A stretch of DNA of 64,000 nucleotides from Rhodospirillaceae bacterium (GTDB lineage: Bacteria > Pseudomonadota > Alphaproteobacteria > Rhodospirillales > JABHCV01), in contig JABJHA010000015.1 in NCBI GenBank assembly GCA_018662005.1, positions 62,001 to 126,000 of the forward strand, read 5' to 3'. Below are positions 7,806-16,338 of this stretch, piece after piece. Each line of letters opens with the position of its first letter. Position 1 is the stretch's first letter. A program made the position numbers and the translations under genes. The notes under the pieces are model-generated. The model was not told the origin of the DNA. It worked only from the letters and a program-made list of their open reading frames with translations, and ran no database searches.

Positions 7806-8744
7806 TTACCTTATATCAACGGCCATTAATTCACCAACGTGCAAAGCCACGCAAGCGGCCAGAGCATCGAGGTCATAGCCTCCCTCAAGCACTGAGACAA
7901 CCCTGTTTTCACAAACCTCGGCTGCCACTTCGAGCAATTGCCTGCTGACCCAGGCGAAATCATCATCCTGTAACTGAAGTTGCGCCAGTGGATCACGCAA
8001 ATGAGCGTCAAAACCGGCCGAAATCATCAATAACTGGGGTTTCCAGTCCCTGAGTGCTGGCAGAATTCGATCCGTGTAGGCTTTGCGGAAAATATCCGAG
8101 CCGCTACCCGGATCCAGTTCAACATTAATGATGTTTTTATTGAGACCGTGTTCCATCTCCGCACCGGTTCCCGGATAAGCTGGCGATTGGTGAGAAGATA
8201 CGTAGAGAAAATCCCTGTATCGCTCAAACGACGCCTGGGTGCCATTGCCGTGATGAACGTCGAAATCAACGACGGCAACCCGTTCGATCCCATGAACGTC
8301 TCTGGCCTGAAGAGCGCCAATGGCAATGTTGTTAAACAAGCAAAATCCCATGGCCTGGGACGGTTCGGCGTGGTGCCCTGGTGGGCGTAAAGCGCAAAAG
8401 GCGTTGGTTGCCTGACCACCGATGACCGCGTCAACCGCAGCACAGACCCCGCCCGCGGCGCGTAATGCAGCCTCGCCACTTTTTGGCGACATGGCGGTAT
8501 CCGGGTCGAGGTGAAAGAGGCCACTTTCGGGGACGTTCTCAAAAACCTTCTCGACATAATAGGCGGCATGAATCCGCTCAATCTGTGCCAGCGAAGCCTT
8601 TGGCGCAGAGACCCTGACGAGATTGTCAAAGGCTTCAGCCTCAAGGGCTTTAAGGACCGCGCGCAACCGGCCGGGTTGTTCCGGGTGGTGCGCACCCGGA
8701 TCGTGTTCAACACACACAGGATGGCTATAAAGGGATGTGCTCAT
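7806..8744 (-). CDS. Histone deacetylase superfamily (acetoin utilisation / acetylpolyamine deacetylase type) protein
   Basis: The 312-residue product has the complete arginase-deacetylase active site: RPPGHHA with the tandem catalytic histidines, the zinc ligands in VDFDVHHGNGT, the third zinc Asp in SAGFDAHLRDPL, and the tyrosine in LEGGYDL. Bacterial relatives deacetylate small amines or proteins; the substrate cannot be read from sequence. It is the first gene of the leftward operon with xseB, ispA and dxs, starting at ATG 8744, and is divergent from the RND pump genes. Confidence 0.9.
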   Translation of the reverse strand: MSTSLYSHPVCVEHDPGAHHPEQPGRLRAVLKALEAEAFDNLVRVSAPKASLAQIERIHAAYYVEKVFENVPESGLFHLDPDTAMSPKSGEAALRAAGGVCAAVDAVIGGQATNAFCALRPPGHHAEPSQAMGFCLFNNIAIGALQARDVHGIERVAVVDFDVHHGNGTQASFERYRDFLYVSSHQSPAYPGTGAEMEHGLNKNIINVELDPGSGSDIFRKAYTDRILPALRDWKPQLLMISAGFDAHLRDPLAQLQLQDDDFAWVSRQLLEVAAEVCENRVVSVLEGGYDLDALAACVALHVGELMAVDIR

Positions 8745-8823
8745 GCCCTATTGTGAGCGAAACAACGGGGCCTTGCCAACGATCTTGTGTAACGTTCACG
8801 CGGCATTGAACGAGAAATGGTTG

Positions 8824-8860
8824 AAACCGGCGCACATTAGGCTAAAACTGTCGCCGGTTT
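8824..8860 (+). promoter_or_regulatory. Inverted repeat upstream of the RND adaptor gene
   Basis: AAACCGGCG at 8824-8832 and its exact complement CGCCGGTTT at 8852-8860 are separated by 19 bp and followed by TATA. It lies in the 144-bp divergent gap between the HDAC-like gene and the efflux adaptor. It could be an operator or a leader hairpin; the sequence does not decide. Confidence 0.4.
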
Positions 8861-8888
8861 TATATGTCTAAAGCTTTAAGGAACGATC

Positions 8889-10004
8889 TTGATCCATTTA
8901 AAAATACCAAAGCTTATTTCCGGCCTTTTGTCGGGCCTCCTGCTGGTCAGCACACCTGTCCTGGCCGAGGACGCCACCCTGGTCGGTGTCGATGCAGTCA
9001 GGACCGAACCACTGAATCAGACCGTACCGGTGATTGGCCGTCTGATTGCCGACCACGGCGGGGTCATTGCCGCGCGCATTTCAGGCCCTGTCGGCGAGAT
9101 GATTTTCAAGGTTGGCGACAGGGTTGAGAAGGGTGACGTGATTGCCGTCCTGGTCGATGATGCCCTGCATTGGAGATACCAGTTAAGCAAAGCCGAGGCG
9201 AAAGAAGCCGAAGCCGCCCTGCAAACGGCCAAGGCGGCATATGATCTAAGGGTCCAGGAACAAAAACGCCTGAACAGGCTTAAAGAATCAGCGGCCTTTT
9301 CAGAAGCCCGCCTGGCCGATAAAAAACTTGAAGTAACCAGTGCAAAAAGCGCCATGGCTGAATCAGAAGCCGCGCTGGTGCGCAGCCACGCCAATCAGAA
9401 ACTGGCCGAAATCAATCTCTACAATACCAAGGTCAGGGCCCCCTTTGCCGGTGTCATATCCAAACGCCACACCGACGTCGGGGCTTACGTCGATGTGGGA
9501 AGCCCGGTCGTCGATCTGATCGATGATCGCCACCTGGAAATCGAAGCCAGTGTCCCGGCCATCAGAATTCAGGGCCTGACCCCCGGAACCGTTGTTTCGT
9601 TTATCCTGGAAGGGGAGCCGTCGGACGACAAGACGAGACTGCCAGCAACTGTCAGGGCCGTCATCCCCGATGAAAACCCGTTGACCCGCACCCGCATGGT
9701 TCGCTTCAGCACCAACTTCAGTATGTCCAAACGCAATTTGGCGACAAACCAAAGTGTCTTGTTAGCCCTACCCGCCGGACAGGAGAGTTCTGTCGTCACC
9801 GTGCATAAAGATGCCGTGATCAGCCGCAAGGGCAAGGACATCGTCTTTGTTGTCGAAGACGGGGAGGCCAATATCCGTCCCCTTAAATTGGGCGAAGCCA
9901 TTGGTCCCCGCTTTGTTGTTCTGGCAGGTTTGAAAAATGCCGACATCGTTGTCATTCGCGGCAATGAACGCCTGCGCCCGGGACAGAAAGTGCATCACCA
10001 ATGA
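8889..10004 (+). CDS. RND efflux periplasmic adaptor (membrane fusion protein)
   Basis: A 371-residue HlyD/AcrA-type adaptor linking an inner-membrane RND pump to an outer-membrane channel. Residues 1-26 form a signal peptide ending near TPVLAE. They are followed by a lipoyl half-motif (GDRVEKGDVIAVL), a long alpha-hairpin rich in Ala/Lys/Glu (about 95-165), the second lipoyl half (VRAPFAGVISKRHTDVGAYV) and a beta-barrel domain. The start appears to be TTG at 8889 after an AAGGAACG ribosome site; no ATG fits the signal peptide. The stop overlaps the permease start by 4 bp. No TolC-type gene is nearby. The substrate is unknown. Confidence 0.88.
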   Translation: MIHLKIPKLISGLLSGLLLVSTPVLAEDATLVGVDAVRTEPLNQTVPVIGRLIADHGGVIAARISGPVGEMIFKVGDRVEKGDVIAVLVDDALHWRYQLSKAEAKEAEAALQTAKAAYDLRVQEQKRLNRLKESAAFSEARLADKKLEVTSAKSAMAESEAALVRSHANQKLAEINLYNTKVRAPFAGVISKRHTDVGAYVDVGSPVVDLIDDRHLEIEASVPAIRIQGLTPGTVVSFILEGEPSDDKTRLPATVRAVIPDENPLTRTRMVRFSTNFSMSKRNLATNQSVLLALPAGQESSVVTVHKDAVISRKGKDIVFVVEDGEANIRPLKLGEAIGPRFVVLAGLKNADIVVIRGNERLRPGQKVHHQ

Positions 10005-13000
10005 ACCTGATTAAAATTGCCATCGAACGCCCGATTGCGGTTATGGCCGCTGTTCTGATGATCATCATGTTCGGGCTGGTGTCGTTGAAGACCATTCCCA
10101 TTCAGTTAACGCCCGATGTCCGCAAGCCGGTAATCACGGTGCGCACCAACTGGGCCGGTGCGGCGCCTGCCGAAATCGAGCGTGAAATCGTCAACCGCCA
10201 GGAAGAAGTTTTGCGTGGCCTTGAAGGCCTTGACGAAATGTCGAGCCGGGCACGCGATGGCCGCGGTTCGATCTCGCTGGAATTTTCCAATACCCAGGAC
10301 ATGGACAAAGCCCTGCTGTTGGTTGCCAACCGTCTTGACCGGGTCGGTGACTATCCCGACGAAGCCAATCAGCCGACGCTCGATACCGCTGGCAGCGAAG
10401 ACCGACCGATCGCCTGGTTCACCCTGTCACGCACCGGTGACAATGATCGGGACATCCATACTTATGGCGATTATATCGAAGATGTTATCCAGGACCGCCT
10501 TGAACGGGTGGCCGGGGTCGCCCGCGTTAATGTTTACGGTGGCACCAAACGGCAAATGGAAGTCATCGTCGATCCGGCTAAAATGGCCCGTTACGGGCTG
10601 ACCGTTCCGCAGGTTGTCAATTCACTGGCAGCCGCAAATTCATCGGTTTCCGCAGGTGATATCGAAGAAGGCAAACGCCGTTACGTGGTCCGCACAGAAG
10701 GCGACCTGACATCTATCAAACATATCGAGGACGTGGTTGTCAGAAGCATCGGCGACCCGCTTTCGGGTGGCGTCGCCCGTGTCACCATCGGTGATATCGC
10801 CACGGTCGGCTTCGGCTACAAGAAAGCGACGGCGACGATCCGCCGTCAGGGTGAACAAGCTATCGCCATGAACACAGTGCGCGAAACAGGCGCCAACGTT
10901 ATTGATACCATGGCCGGCATTCGCGCAGCCGTTGATGAACTCAACGAATTCTCGCTACCGGCTGAGCAACTAGCCCTTGACCAGGTGTATGATGAAACCG
11001 TCTATATCAATTCGGCTATCGATCTGGTCCAGCAGAATATTTACATCGGTGGCACCCTGGCCGCACTGGTCCTGTTCCTGTTCCTGCGTTCAGGTTCAGC
11101 GACGCTGATTGTTTCACTGGCCATTCCGGTTTCGGTGGTCGGTTCGTTCGTCGCCATGGCGGCCATGGGGCGCTCCATTAATGTTATCTCGCTGGCCGGT
11201 ATCGCCTTCGCCGTCGGCATGGTCGTTGATGCGGCTATTGTCGTGCTGGAAAACATCTATCGATTAAGACAAGAGGGTAAATCCGCCTCCGTCGCGGCGT
11301 ATCTGGGCGCCCAACAGGTTTGGGGGGCGGTCCTGGTGTCGGCGCTGACCACGGTGCTTGTGTTTATGCCGATCCTGATCATGAAACTGGAAATTGGCCA
11401 GTTGTTCCGGGATATCGCTGTCGCCATTTCCGTTGCTGTGACCTTGTCACTGATTGTCGCTGTCACTCTTATTCCTGCACTTTCAAATCGTCTGCTTCGG
11501 AAAGATCCGTCGAAAAATATCACCCGGCGGCTGCCCATTATTGACGATGTGGCGCGCTGGTTTACCGAAAGGGCCGTTGCCTTTACCCACGCCGTCGTCC
11601 ACAACAAGATCCTCGCCCTGGGAACCATCATCGTCCTTTCGGGTTCGGCCATCGCTTTTTCTGTACTGTTTTTGCCCAAACTTGAATACCTTCCCGAAGG
11701 CAATCGCAATCTGGTTATTGGCGTGCTTCTGCCACCACCCGGTTACAACCTGACAACGGCCGCAAGCATCGCCGAGGATGTCGAGGCCGCTGTGCGCCCG
11801 TTATGGGAATCGGAAACCGGACCGGTATCCGAACCCGGGCAACCGCCCAAGATCAAGAATTTCTTCTTCGTGGCCCGTTCATCAACAACCTTCGTTGGCG
11901 CCAGCGCCGTCGACCCAACACGGGTTGCCGAGTTGATCCCGGTCTTAAGGGAGCCCGTCTTCAAGGAACCGGGTACCTTCGGGTTTATTACCCAGCCTTC
12001 ATTATTCGGCCGCGCCATCGGCAGTGGCAGGTCTATTGATGTTGATATATCCGGCCCGGACCTTGAGCAGGTTCTGGAGATTGCCTTAAAAGGAACCGGC
12101 ATCATTTCCAAACTGCTGCCACGAGAAGAAGGCAACCAGTTACGCCCGAAACCGGGATTGGAACTGGGTGCGCCTGAGGTACGCGTGTACCCCGATCCGG
12201 TTCGTCTCGCCGACAATGGCGTTTCAGCACGGGAATTCAGCCAGACCCTTGATGCTTTTAATGACGATTTACGGGTTGCCGAGATTACCATTGGCGGCAA
12301 ACGCGTTGACCTGGCCCTGAGAGGGCCGCAGAACAGGATCACAGCAACGCAGGGCATTGGTAATTTGCCCGTCGTTACACGCTCCGGCGATATCATTCCC
12401 GTCAGTTCGCTTGCCGAAGTTCGGGTGACATCCGGCCCGACGGAAATCCGCCATAAGGAACGCGAACGCACGGTTACCCTGGAAGTTCGTCCGGCTCCGG
12501 ATATTCCTCTTGAACTGGCCATGGAAATTCTCACCGAAAAGGTCATTACCCCCCTGCGTGAGGCAGGGCTTCCGCCAGGCGTCAAGATCGACCTTTCAGG
12601 AACCGCTGACAAACTGACAGAGGCATGGGATAACATGGTCTTGAACCTGATTATCGCCGTGCTGATCGTTTACCTGGTGATGGCGGTTCTTTTTGAAAGC
12701 TTCATTTACCCGCTGATCATCATGTTGTCAGTTCCGCTGGCGACGGCGGGTGGTGTTGGCGGCTTGGTTATTCTCAACCTGTTTTCACCCCATCAGCTGG
12801 ATATGTTGACCTTACTGGGCTTTGTCATTCTGGTCGGTATCGTCGTCAACAACGCCATCCTGCTGGTTCACCAAACCCTCTATCACCATCGAAACGAGGG
12901 TATGAATTTCGAGGCCTCACTGATTGCCGCGACCCGCAACCGGATCAGGCCAATTTTTATGTCGACGCTGACAAGTGTCTTCGGCATGTTGCCTCTGGTC

Positions 13001-13174
13001 GTCTTCCCCGGTGCCGGTTCGGAACTGTATAGCGGCCTGGGGTCGGTTGTTGTTGGCGGTCTGGCGTTATCAGCCCTGCTAACATTGGCCATCATCCCGC
13101 CAATGATGTCACTGGTTTCAAATTTTGCCGAAAACAGCCACAAGGCTCAAGGCGAACCGGTCAGTGCTGAATAA
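10001..13174 (+). CDS. RND efflux transporter permease
   Basis: A 1057-residue inner-membrane pump with the AcrB plan: one N-terminal helix (IERPIAVMAAVLMIIMFGLV), a large porter loop, six helices, a second porter loop and six more helices. The first GNGNRN-like porter features and an FxGxxG-type TM4 segment are visible. In TM4 the paired proton-relay aspartates of AcrB (VDDA) are a single Asp (VDAA), and the lysine of TM10 is replaced (VVNNAILLV), so proton coupling differs from AcrB and resembles other RND subgroups. It is translationally coupled to the adaptor. Drug, lipid or metal substrate cannot be assigned. Confidence 0.92.
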   Translation: MNLIKIAIERPIAVMAAVLMIIMFGLVSLKTIPIQLTPDVRKPVITVRTNWAGAAPAEIEREIVNRQEEVLRGLEGLDEMSSRARDGRGSISLEFSNTQDMDKALLLVANRLDRVGDYPDEANQPTLDTAGSEDRPIAWFTLSRTGDNDRDIHTYGDYIEDVIQDRLERVAGVARVNVYGGTKRQMEVIVDPAKMARYGLTVPQVVNSLAAANSSVSAGDIEEGKRRYVVRTEGDLTSIKHIEDVVVRSIGDPLSGGVARVTIGDIATVGFGYKKATATIRRQGEQAIAMNTVRETGANVIDTMAGIRAAVDELNEFSLPAEQLALDQVYDETVYINSAIDLVQQNIYIGGTLAALVLFLFLRSGSATLIVSLAIPVSVVGSFVAMAAMGRSINVISLAGIAFAVGMVVDAAIVVLENIYRLRQEGKSASVAAYLGAQQVWGAVLVSALTTVLVFMPILIMKLEIGQLFRDIAVAISVAVTLSLIVAVTLIPALSNRLLRKDPSKNITRRLPIIDDVARWFTERAVAFTHAVVHNKILALGTIIVLSGSAIAFSVLFLPKLEYLPEGNRNLVIGVLLPPPGYNLTTAASIAEDVEAAVRPLWESETGPVSEPGQPPKIKNFFFVARSSTTFVGASAVDPTRVAELIPVLREPVFKEPGTFGFITQPSLFGRAIGSGRSIDVDISGPDLEQVLEIALKGTGIISKLLPREEGNQLRPKPGLELGAPEVRVYPDPVRLADNGVSAREFSQTLDAFNDDLRVAEITIGGKRVDLALRGPQNRITATQGIGNLPVVTRSGDIIPVSSLAEVRVTSGPTEIRHKERERTVTLEVRPAPDIPLELAMEILTEKVITPLREAGLPPGVKIDLSGTADKLTEAWDNMVLNLIIAVLIVYLVMAVLFESFIYPLIIMLSVPLATAGGVGGLVILNLFSPHQLDMLTLLGFVILVGIVVNNAILLVHQTLYHHRNEGMNFEASLIAATRNRIRPIFMSTLTSVFGMLPLVVFPGAGSELYSGLGSVVVGGLALSALLTLAIIPPMMSLVSNFAENSHKAQGEPVSAE

Positions 13175-13176
13175 AT

Positions 13177-13407
13177 TTAAGAGACGACCTCAAGACGAAT
13201 GATGAAGACGTCTTCCTGCTTTTCGCAGCCGAGGAATTGATGACCCGTATTGTCGCAAAAAATCTCGAAATCCTGAGGCGCATCTGAATCCGTCGCCAGA
13301 ATCTCAAGCGTGTCGCCGGGGATCATTTCCTTGACAGCCCTATTGGCCCTGAGAATAGGAACCGGGCATCCCAGACCCTTTACATCCAAAACAGTCGTGT
13401 CAGCCAT
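13177..13407 (-). CDS. TusA-family sulfur carrier protein
   Basis: A 76-residue TusA/SirA/YeeD-fold protein with the conserved CPxP motif in KGLGCPVPILRA near the N-terminus; this cysteine carries persulfide sulfur in TusA. The family is used in tRNA thiolation, molybdenum cofactor formation and sulfur oxidation. I chose the ATG at 13407 (MADTTVLD) over one 18 bp upstream because it matches the family start. It is convergent with the RND permease. A divergent ArsR-type gene with a sensor cysteine pair lies across a 505-bp gap, suggesting a sulfur-related locus. Confidence 0.85.
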   Translation of the reverse strand: MADTTVLDVKGLGCPVPILRANRAVKEMIPGDTLEILATDSDAPQDFEIFCDNTGHQFLGCEKQEDVFIIRLEVVS

Positions 13408-13912
13408 TCTCATCCCTGTTATCAAGTGTTCTTGGTTAAAATTCCCGTATTACACATACAGCAAGCTGCTTCCACAATCATCCCCTAGGGGCTTAATTAA
13501 GCAGAGAATCGTTTAATTGCTTGTGTGCACTGCAGCATTTATTTTGGGCTGCAAGTCCCATTTTTCATTTCAAAGATGACGCTTTGCGCACATTAAATCC
13601 ATGTGAGTTGATCTTGAAAAACACAATAAAAGCTTATCAAAAAATCTCATCTCATTGATAGATATGTACTCATTTACGCTTCTGTAATCTTTTTAAAATT
13701 TCTGATTGGACCGAACTTATGCTTCTGGCTTTATGCTGCATCGCAGCATAATTTCGCGATTTTATTCTGGTCGGGCTCGCGTATATTATGTAGGCTTAAT
13801 TTAGTGAATTCTTTTACTAACTTAATAATGATCGGTAAGTTTTATTCACAAGCTCTCGAGATTGATTTTTTGGGGGAATAAATAATTTTATTGTTTGCTG
13901 AGGAGCACCACA
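13408..13912. other. Long AT-rich divergent intergenic region
   Basis: About 505 bp separate the TusA-like gene from the ArsR-type gene. No open frame here looks coding. It contains a palindrome at 13482-13491 (CCCCTAGGGG), a 21-bp palindrome at 13731-13751 and a good ribosome site (GAGGAG) just before 13913. The base composition is clearly lower in GC than the flanking genes. Confidence 0.7.
13731..13751. promoter_or_regulatory. Perfect 9-3-9 palindrome, candidate operator
   Basis: TTATGCTGC (13731-13739), ATC, GCAGCATAA (13743-13751) is a perfect inverted repeat. A partial copy of its left half (TTATGCT) occurs about 13 bp upstream. It is placed about 160 bp before the ArsR-type gene and could bind a dimeric repressor or form a transcript hairpin. 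Confidence 0.45.
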
Positions 13913-14281
13913 ATGAGCGAGACAGAACACCAAGTGATTGATCTGGAGCGGATACAAGATAATGCAAGGCGCGCCAGCACCCTGCTTAAATCCATGAGCA
14001 ATCAACATCGGTTAATGATTCTATGCCAATTGGTGCCCGGCGAGAAATGCGTTGGCGAGCTGGAAAAAATCGTCGGACTCAGCCAGTCCGCCCTGTCCCA
14101 ACATCTTGCCCGTCTACGTCGTGACAACCTTGTCTCGACCCGTCGTGAAGCACAGACCATTCACTATTCATTATCGGGGGAGGAAGCCAGCGCGGTTATC
14201 GAGACCCTGTACGGCCTGTACTGCGGAACCGAAGCGGTGCTGACCTACGACGACGAGAACAAGGCCTCCATGGCCGTCTAA
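13913..14281 (+). CDS. ArsR-family repressor of the BigR/SqrR type
   Basis: A 122-residue winged-helix repressor: ASTLLKSMSNQHRLMILCQL, the recognition region VGLSQSALSQHLARLRRDNLV, and the wing STRREAQTIHYSL. Cys38 and Cys104 (LYGLYC) are 66 residues apart, the same spacing as the persulfide-sensing pair of Rhodobacter capsulatus SqrR and of BigR, proteins that derepress sulfide-detoxification genes when the cysteines join through sulfur. Metal-binding CxC motifs of true ArsR are absent; an extra Cys46 is present. The start at 13913 has a GAGGAG ribosome site. Sensing of sulfane sulfur is inference from family and cysteine spacing. Confidence 0.88.
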   Translation: MSETEHQVIDLERIQDNARRASTLLKSMSNQHRLMILCQLVPGEKCVGELEKIVGLSQSALSQHLARLRRDNLVSTRREAQTIHYSLSGEEASAVIETLYGLYCGTEAVLTYDDENKASMAV

Positions 14282-14301
14282 TCGCTGAACGTTCTAAGAA
14301 T

Positions 14302-15198
14302 TTAATTCCAGGGAATTTCCATCGATCCTGATGGTGTCGGGCTTTCGCCGGGCCGCCATGGACGCGTTTTCGGCTCTGCCGCGTTCGACTCTGGGGACAC
14401 ATCCACTTTATTCTCAGTTGAAGGCGCAAGCGGTGTTACCGGTTCCGGTTTGACTTTCCTGGCGGACCGTTCTTCCTTTGAGGCCATCCAGCGCAATTCC
14501 TCTTTGATGATCTCCATATGATGGCTGGGCTCGGCTTTCAACACTTCGCTAAGGATAGCCTTTTTCACCGGGTTGGGCAGACGGTCAAAATTTTCAAGAA
14601 ACAGAAACTTGATTGACGGGCGAATACTGTCTGAAACCAACAAGCTCAACACCAGCTTCTTCCTGATGTCACTGCGCATATTTCCGGCTTCGGTCAACTC
14701 GAAAAACTCGCTGACGAAGTAACGCGGCGCAATCGTTCCTTCCAGCAGGGCCTGCATATTGCGGCGCAGGGCCAGGGTATATTCCTGGCGCGAATTGACA
14801 ATAAACTGGCTGGCGTGTTTGCGGACCATGACGATGGCTTCGGGATCGAAGGCATTTTCGGTAATCAATGAAACACACTTGGCGATCAAGGGGTGCTTGG
14901 TTGTCTCGCCAACAACCTGAAAGACACCGCTAAGCAATTTTGATTTAACGCCCAGAGGGCTCAGTCGGGCTGCCGCCGCCAGGGCCATTGGTGCTTCGGG
15001 GTCGCGTGTTGCGATCATCGACAAGGCCAACGGATCTTCCAGTGTCATCAGATCAACATGATGGTTCATCAGATTTTCCGGCGTCAGAATGCGGGTTTTC
15101 TCGCCCGGAAGGCAGATCGGCTCGTGATCCTGATATTTCCCCTTGATACCCAACGCCGTTTTAAGGCCATCATGGCTAAGTCCGTCTAATTGGTTCAT
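14302..15198 (-). CDS. Hypothetical protein, mostly helical, with disordered C-terminus
   Basis: I do not recognise this 298-residue protein. Residues 1-235 look like a chain of amphipathic helices with HEAT-like spacing (for example the blocks around LALSMIATRDPEAPMALAAAARL and LPNPVKKAILSEVLK). Residues 240-298 are rich in Pro, Ser, Lys and Glu and probably disordered. No membrane segment or signal peptide is seen. Its ATG overlaps the stop of the upstream HTH-like gene by 4 bp, so the two are coupled and likely act together. It converges on the ArsR-type gene. Confidence 0.7.
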   Translation of the reverse strand: MNQLDGLSHDGLKTALGIKGKYQDHEPICLPGEKTRILTPENLMNHHVDLMTLEDPLALSMIATRDPEAPMALAAAARLSPLGVKSKLLSGVFQVVGETTKHPLIAKCVSLITENAFDPEAIVMVRKHASQFIVNSRQEYTLALRRNMQALLEGTIAPRYFVSEFFELTEAGNMRSDIRKKLVLSLLVSDSIRPSIKFLFLENFDRLPNPVKKAILSEVLKAEPSHHMEIIKEELRWMASKEERSARKVKPEPVTPLAPSTENKVDVSPESNAAEPKTRPWRPGESPTPSGSMEIPWN

Positions 15199-15665
15199 TC
15201 GTGTAAACTCTCATTCCAGGACGCATTTTCTGGTGCTTTCGTTCGCAAAGCCCCTTCTTGAAACCACCACGCACGAAACAGATGCGATCCTTCGCGAACC
15301 GTTTCAGGTGGCAGTGTTTGATTGATGACTTCCTGCTGAAAAAGGCAGCGCCGGGTCGTGTTGAGTCTGGTCTCGACTCTGGACCTGGGCCGCAAATCAC
15401 GATTGTCTGACAGGGCCTCAAGTTCATCAATCCAGTGGGCCAGCAATAACGTCAACAGAACCAGTTTACATTCAGGCACCCTTGCCCATCCTGCCCGCCA
15501 CCGTGAGAAAGTTGACGGTGTAACCCCGGCGATAGCCGCGATCTTTTTGCCGGAGATTGAAATGTCATCAAGGCCACGAAAAACCGGCAAGTATTCATCT
15601 ATAGATGAGGACACATCTCTTTCAGAAAGTGTTTCCACTGTCTCTTGCTGCCCGTTTACCGCCAT
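15195..15665 (-). CDS. Small protein with an HTH-like segment, unknown function
   Basis: The 156-residue product carries a probable helix-turn-helix at residues about 38-60 (ISGKKIAAIAGVTPSTFSR, then WRAGWARVP), like phage and XRE-type DNA-binding proteins. The rest is unassigned and has a helical LVLLTLLLAHWIDELEAL segment. I prefer ATG at 15665 to the upstream in-frame ATG at 15689, though either is possible. It is coupled to the next gene by a 4-bp overlap. A 650-bp AT-rich gap lies upstream. Confidence 0.65.
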   Translation of the reverse strand: MAVNGQQETVETLSERDVSSSIDEYLPVFRGLDDISISGKKIAAIAGVTPSTFSRWRAGWARVPECKLVLLTLLLAHWIDELEALSDNRDLRPRSRVETRLNTTRRCLFQQEVINQTLPPETVREGSHLFRAWWFQEGALRTKAPENASWNESLHE

Positions 15666-16338
15666 TATCCACCCTAAATCTTGAACCACGGGATATTATT
15701 TTTAACCCGCGACTCGCTGAAAATAGGTGGTTTATGGTGTCTAAATAGTTAATGGCCACTAGATATTGTTATTTTTTTCATCAATTGAAGCAGGAAATAG
15801 GTGCGAATCCGGGCCGAATCTGCCCTAAATTTGCTCATTGGGGAGCGCCTTTAGGTGTTTATTTGGCCAATTACCCCATGATTCATTAAAAAAAATTAAC
15901 CATGTTTTTTCAACTCAAACCAACAACATGAGTGAATCCAACGAGTCGCAAGGAAAAACCAACCGCCTTGCCGCCGCCTGATTCAAGGCATTGAAAAGAA
16001 TCTCTTTTTTCGGATTTTTAGATTTCCCCAGGTCAATATTTAAGTCCTGCAAAGTCAAAAATGTGATTCTATACAAGCCCTCTCCAAACAAGTTCTGACA
16101 AGCAAATATACAAGATGATGTGCTAGAGGTGTTGACACTACACCTCATATATAATATCCGGGATGAAGTTTAGTTTTGAAAAAGAGTCTAGCGATTCCAA
16201 CGAGTCGCATAGGGGGAAATAGCAAAGAACTCGTTTCGGGATTTACTTGTCAATCAAATGCGTAGGGGGCGCGTTTTATTGATTCCCGAGACCCAAAACA
16301 ACAAAGACCCCGGCAGGCTAAAGGGGAAATACGGAACC
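15666..16338. other. AT-rich gap with direct repeats, no convincing gene
   Basis: About 670 bp of low-GC sequence without a supportable gene. A short leftward open frame (15915-16148) has no ribosome site or recognisable content. The region carries a 17-bp imperfect direct repeat (15934-15950 and 16193-16209). It may be the remnant of an insertion or a regulatory region for the flanking genes. Confidence 0.6.
15934..16209. repeat. Direct repeat pair GAwTCCAACGAGTCGCA
   Basis: Copies at 15934-15950 and 16193-16209 match at 16 of 17 positions, with 14 identical bases in a row (TCCAACGAGTCGCA). Their starts are 259 bp apart. Nothing between them looks like a gene. Confidence 0.75.

Noticed and set aside
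8864-9127. An ATG-started open frame overlapping the efflux adaptor start
   Set aside because: It is out of frame with the adaptor, whose signal peptide and lipoyl motifs are clear. The frame is a shadow and the adaptor starts at TTG.
11743-12636. A 297-codon open frame on the minus strand
   Set aside because: It lies wholly inside the RND permease gene, with Ser/Arg-rich composition typical of an antisense shadow.
15915-16148. A 77-codon minus-strand open frame in the AT-rich gap
   Set aside because: No ribosome site, no recognisable content and atypical composition. The gap is better described as non-coding.
16132-16155. TTGACA and TATAAT hexamers near the direct repeat
   Set aside because: The spacer is only 12 bp, too short for sigma-70 recognition, and no good alternative -10 lies at 16-18 bp.
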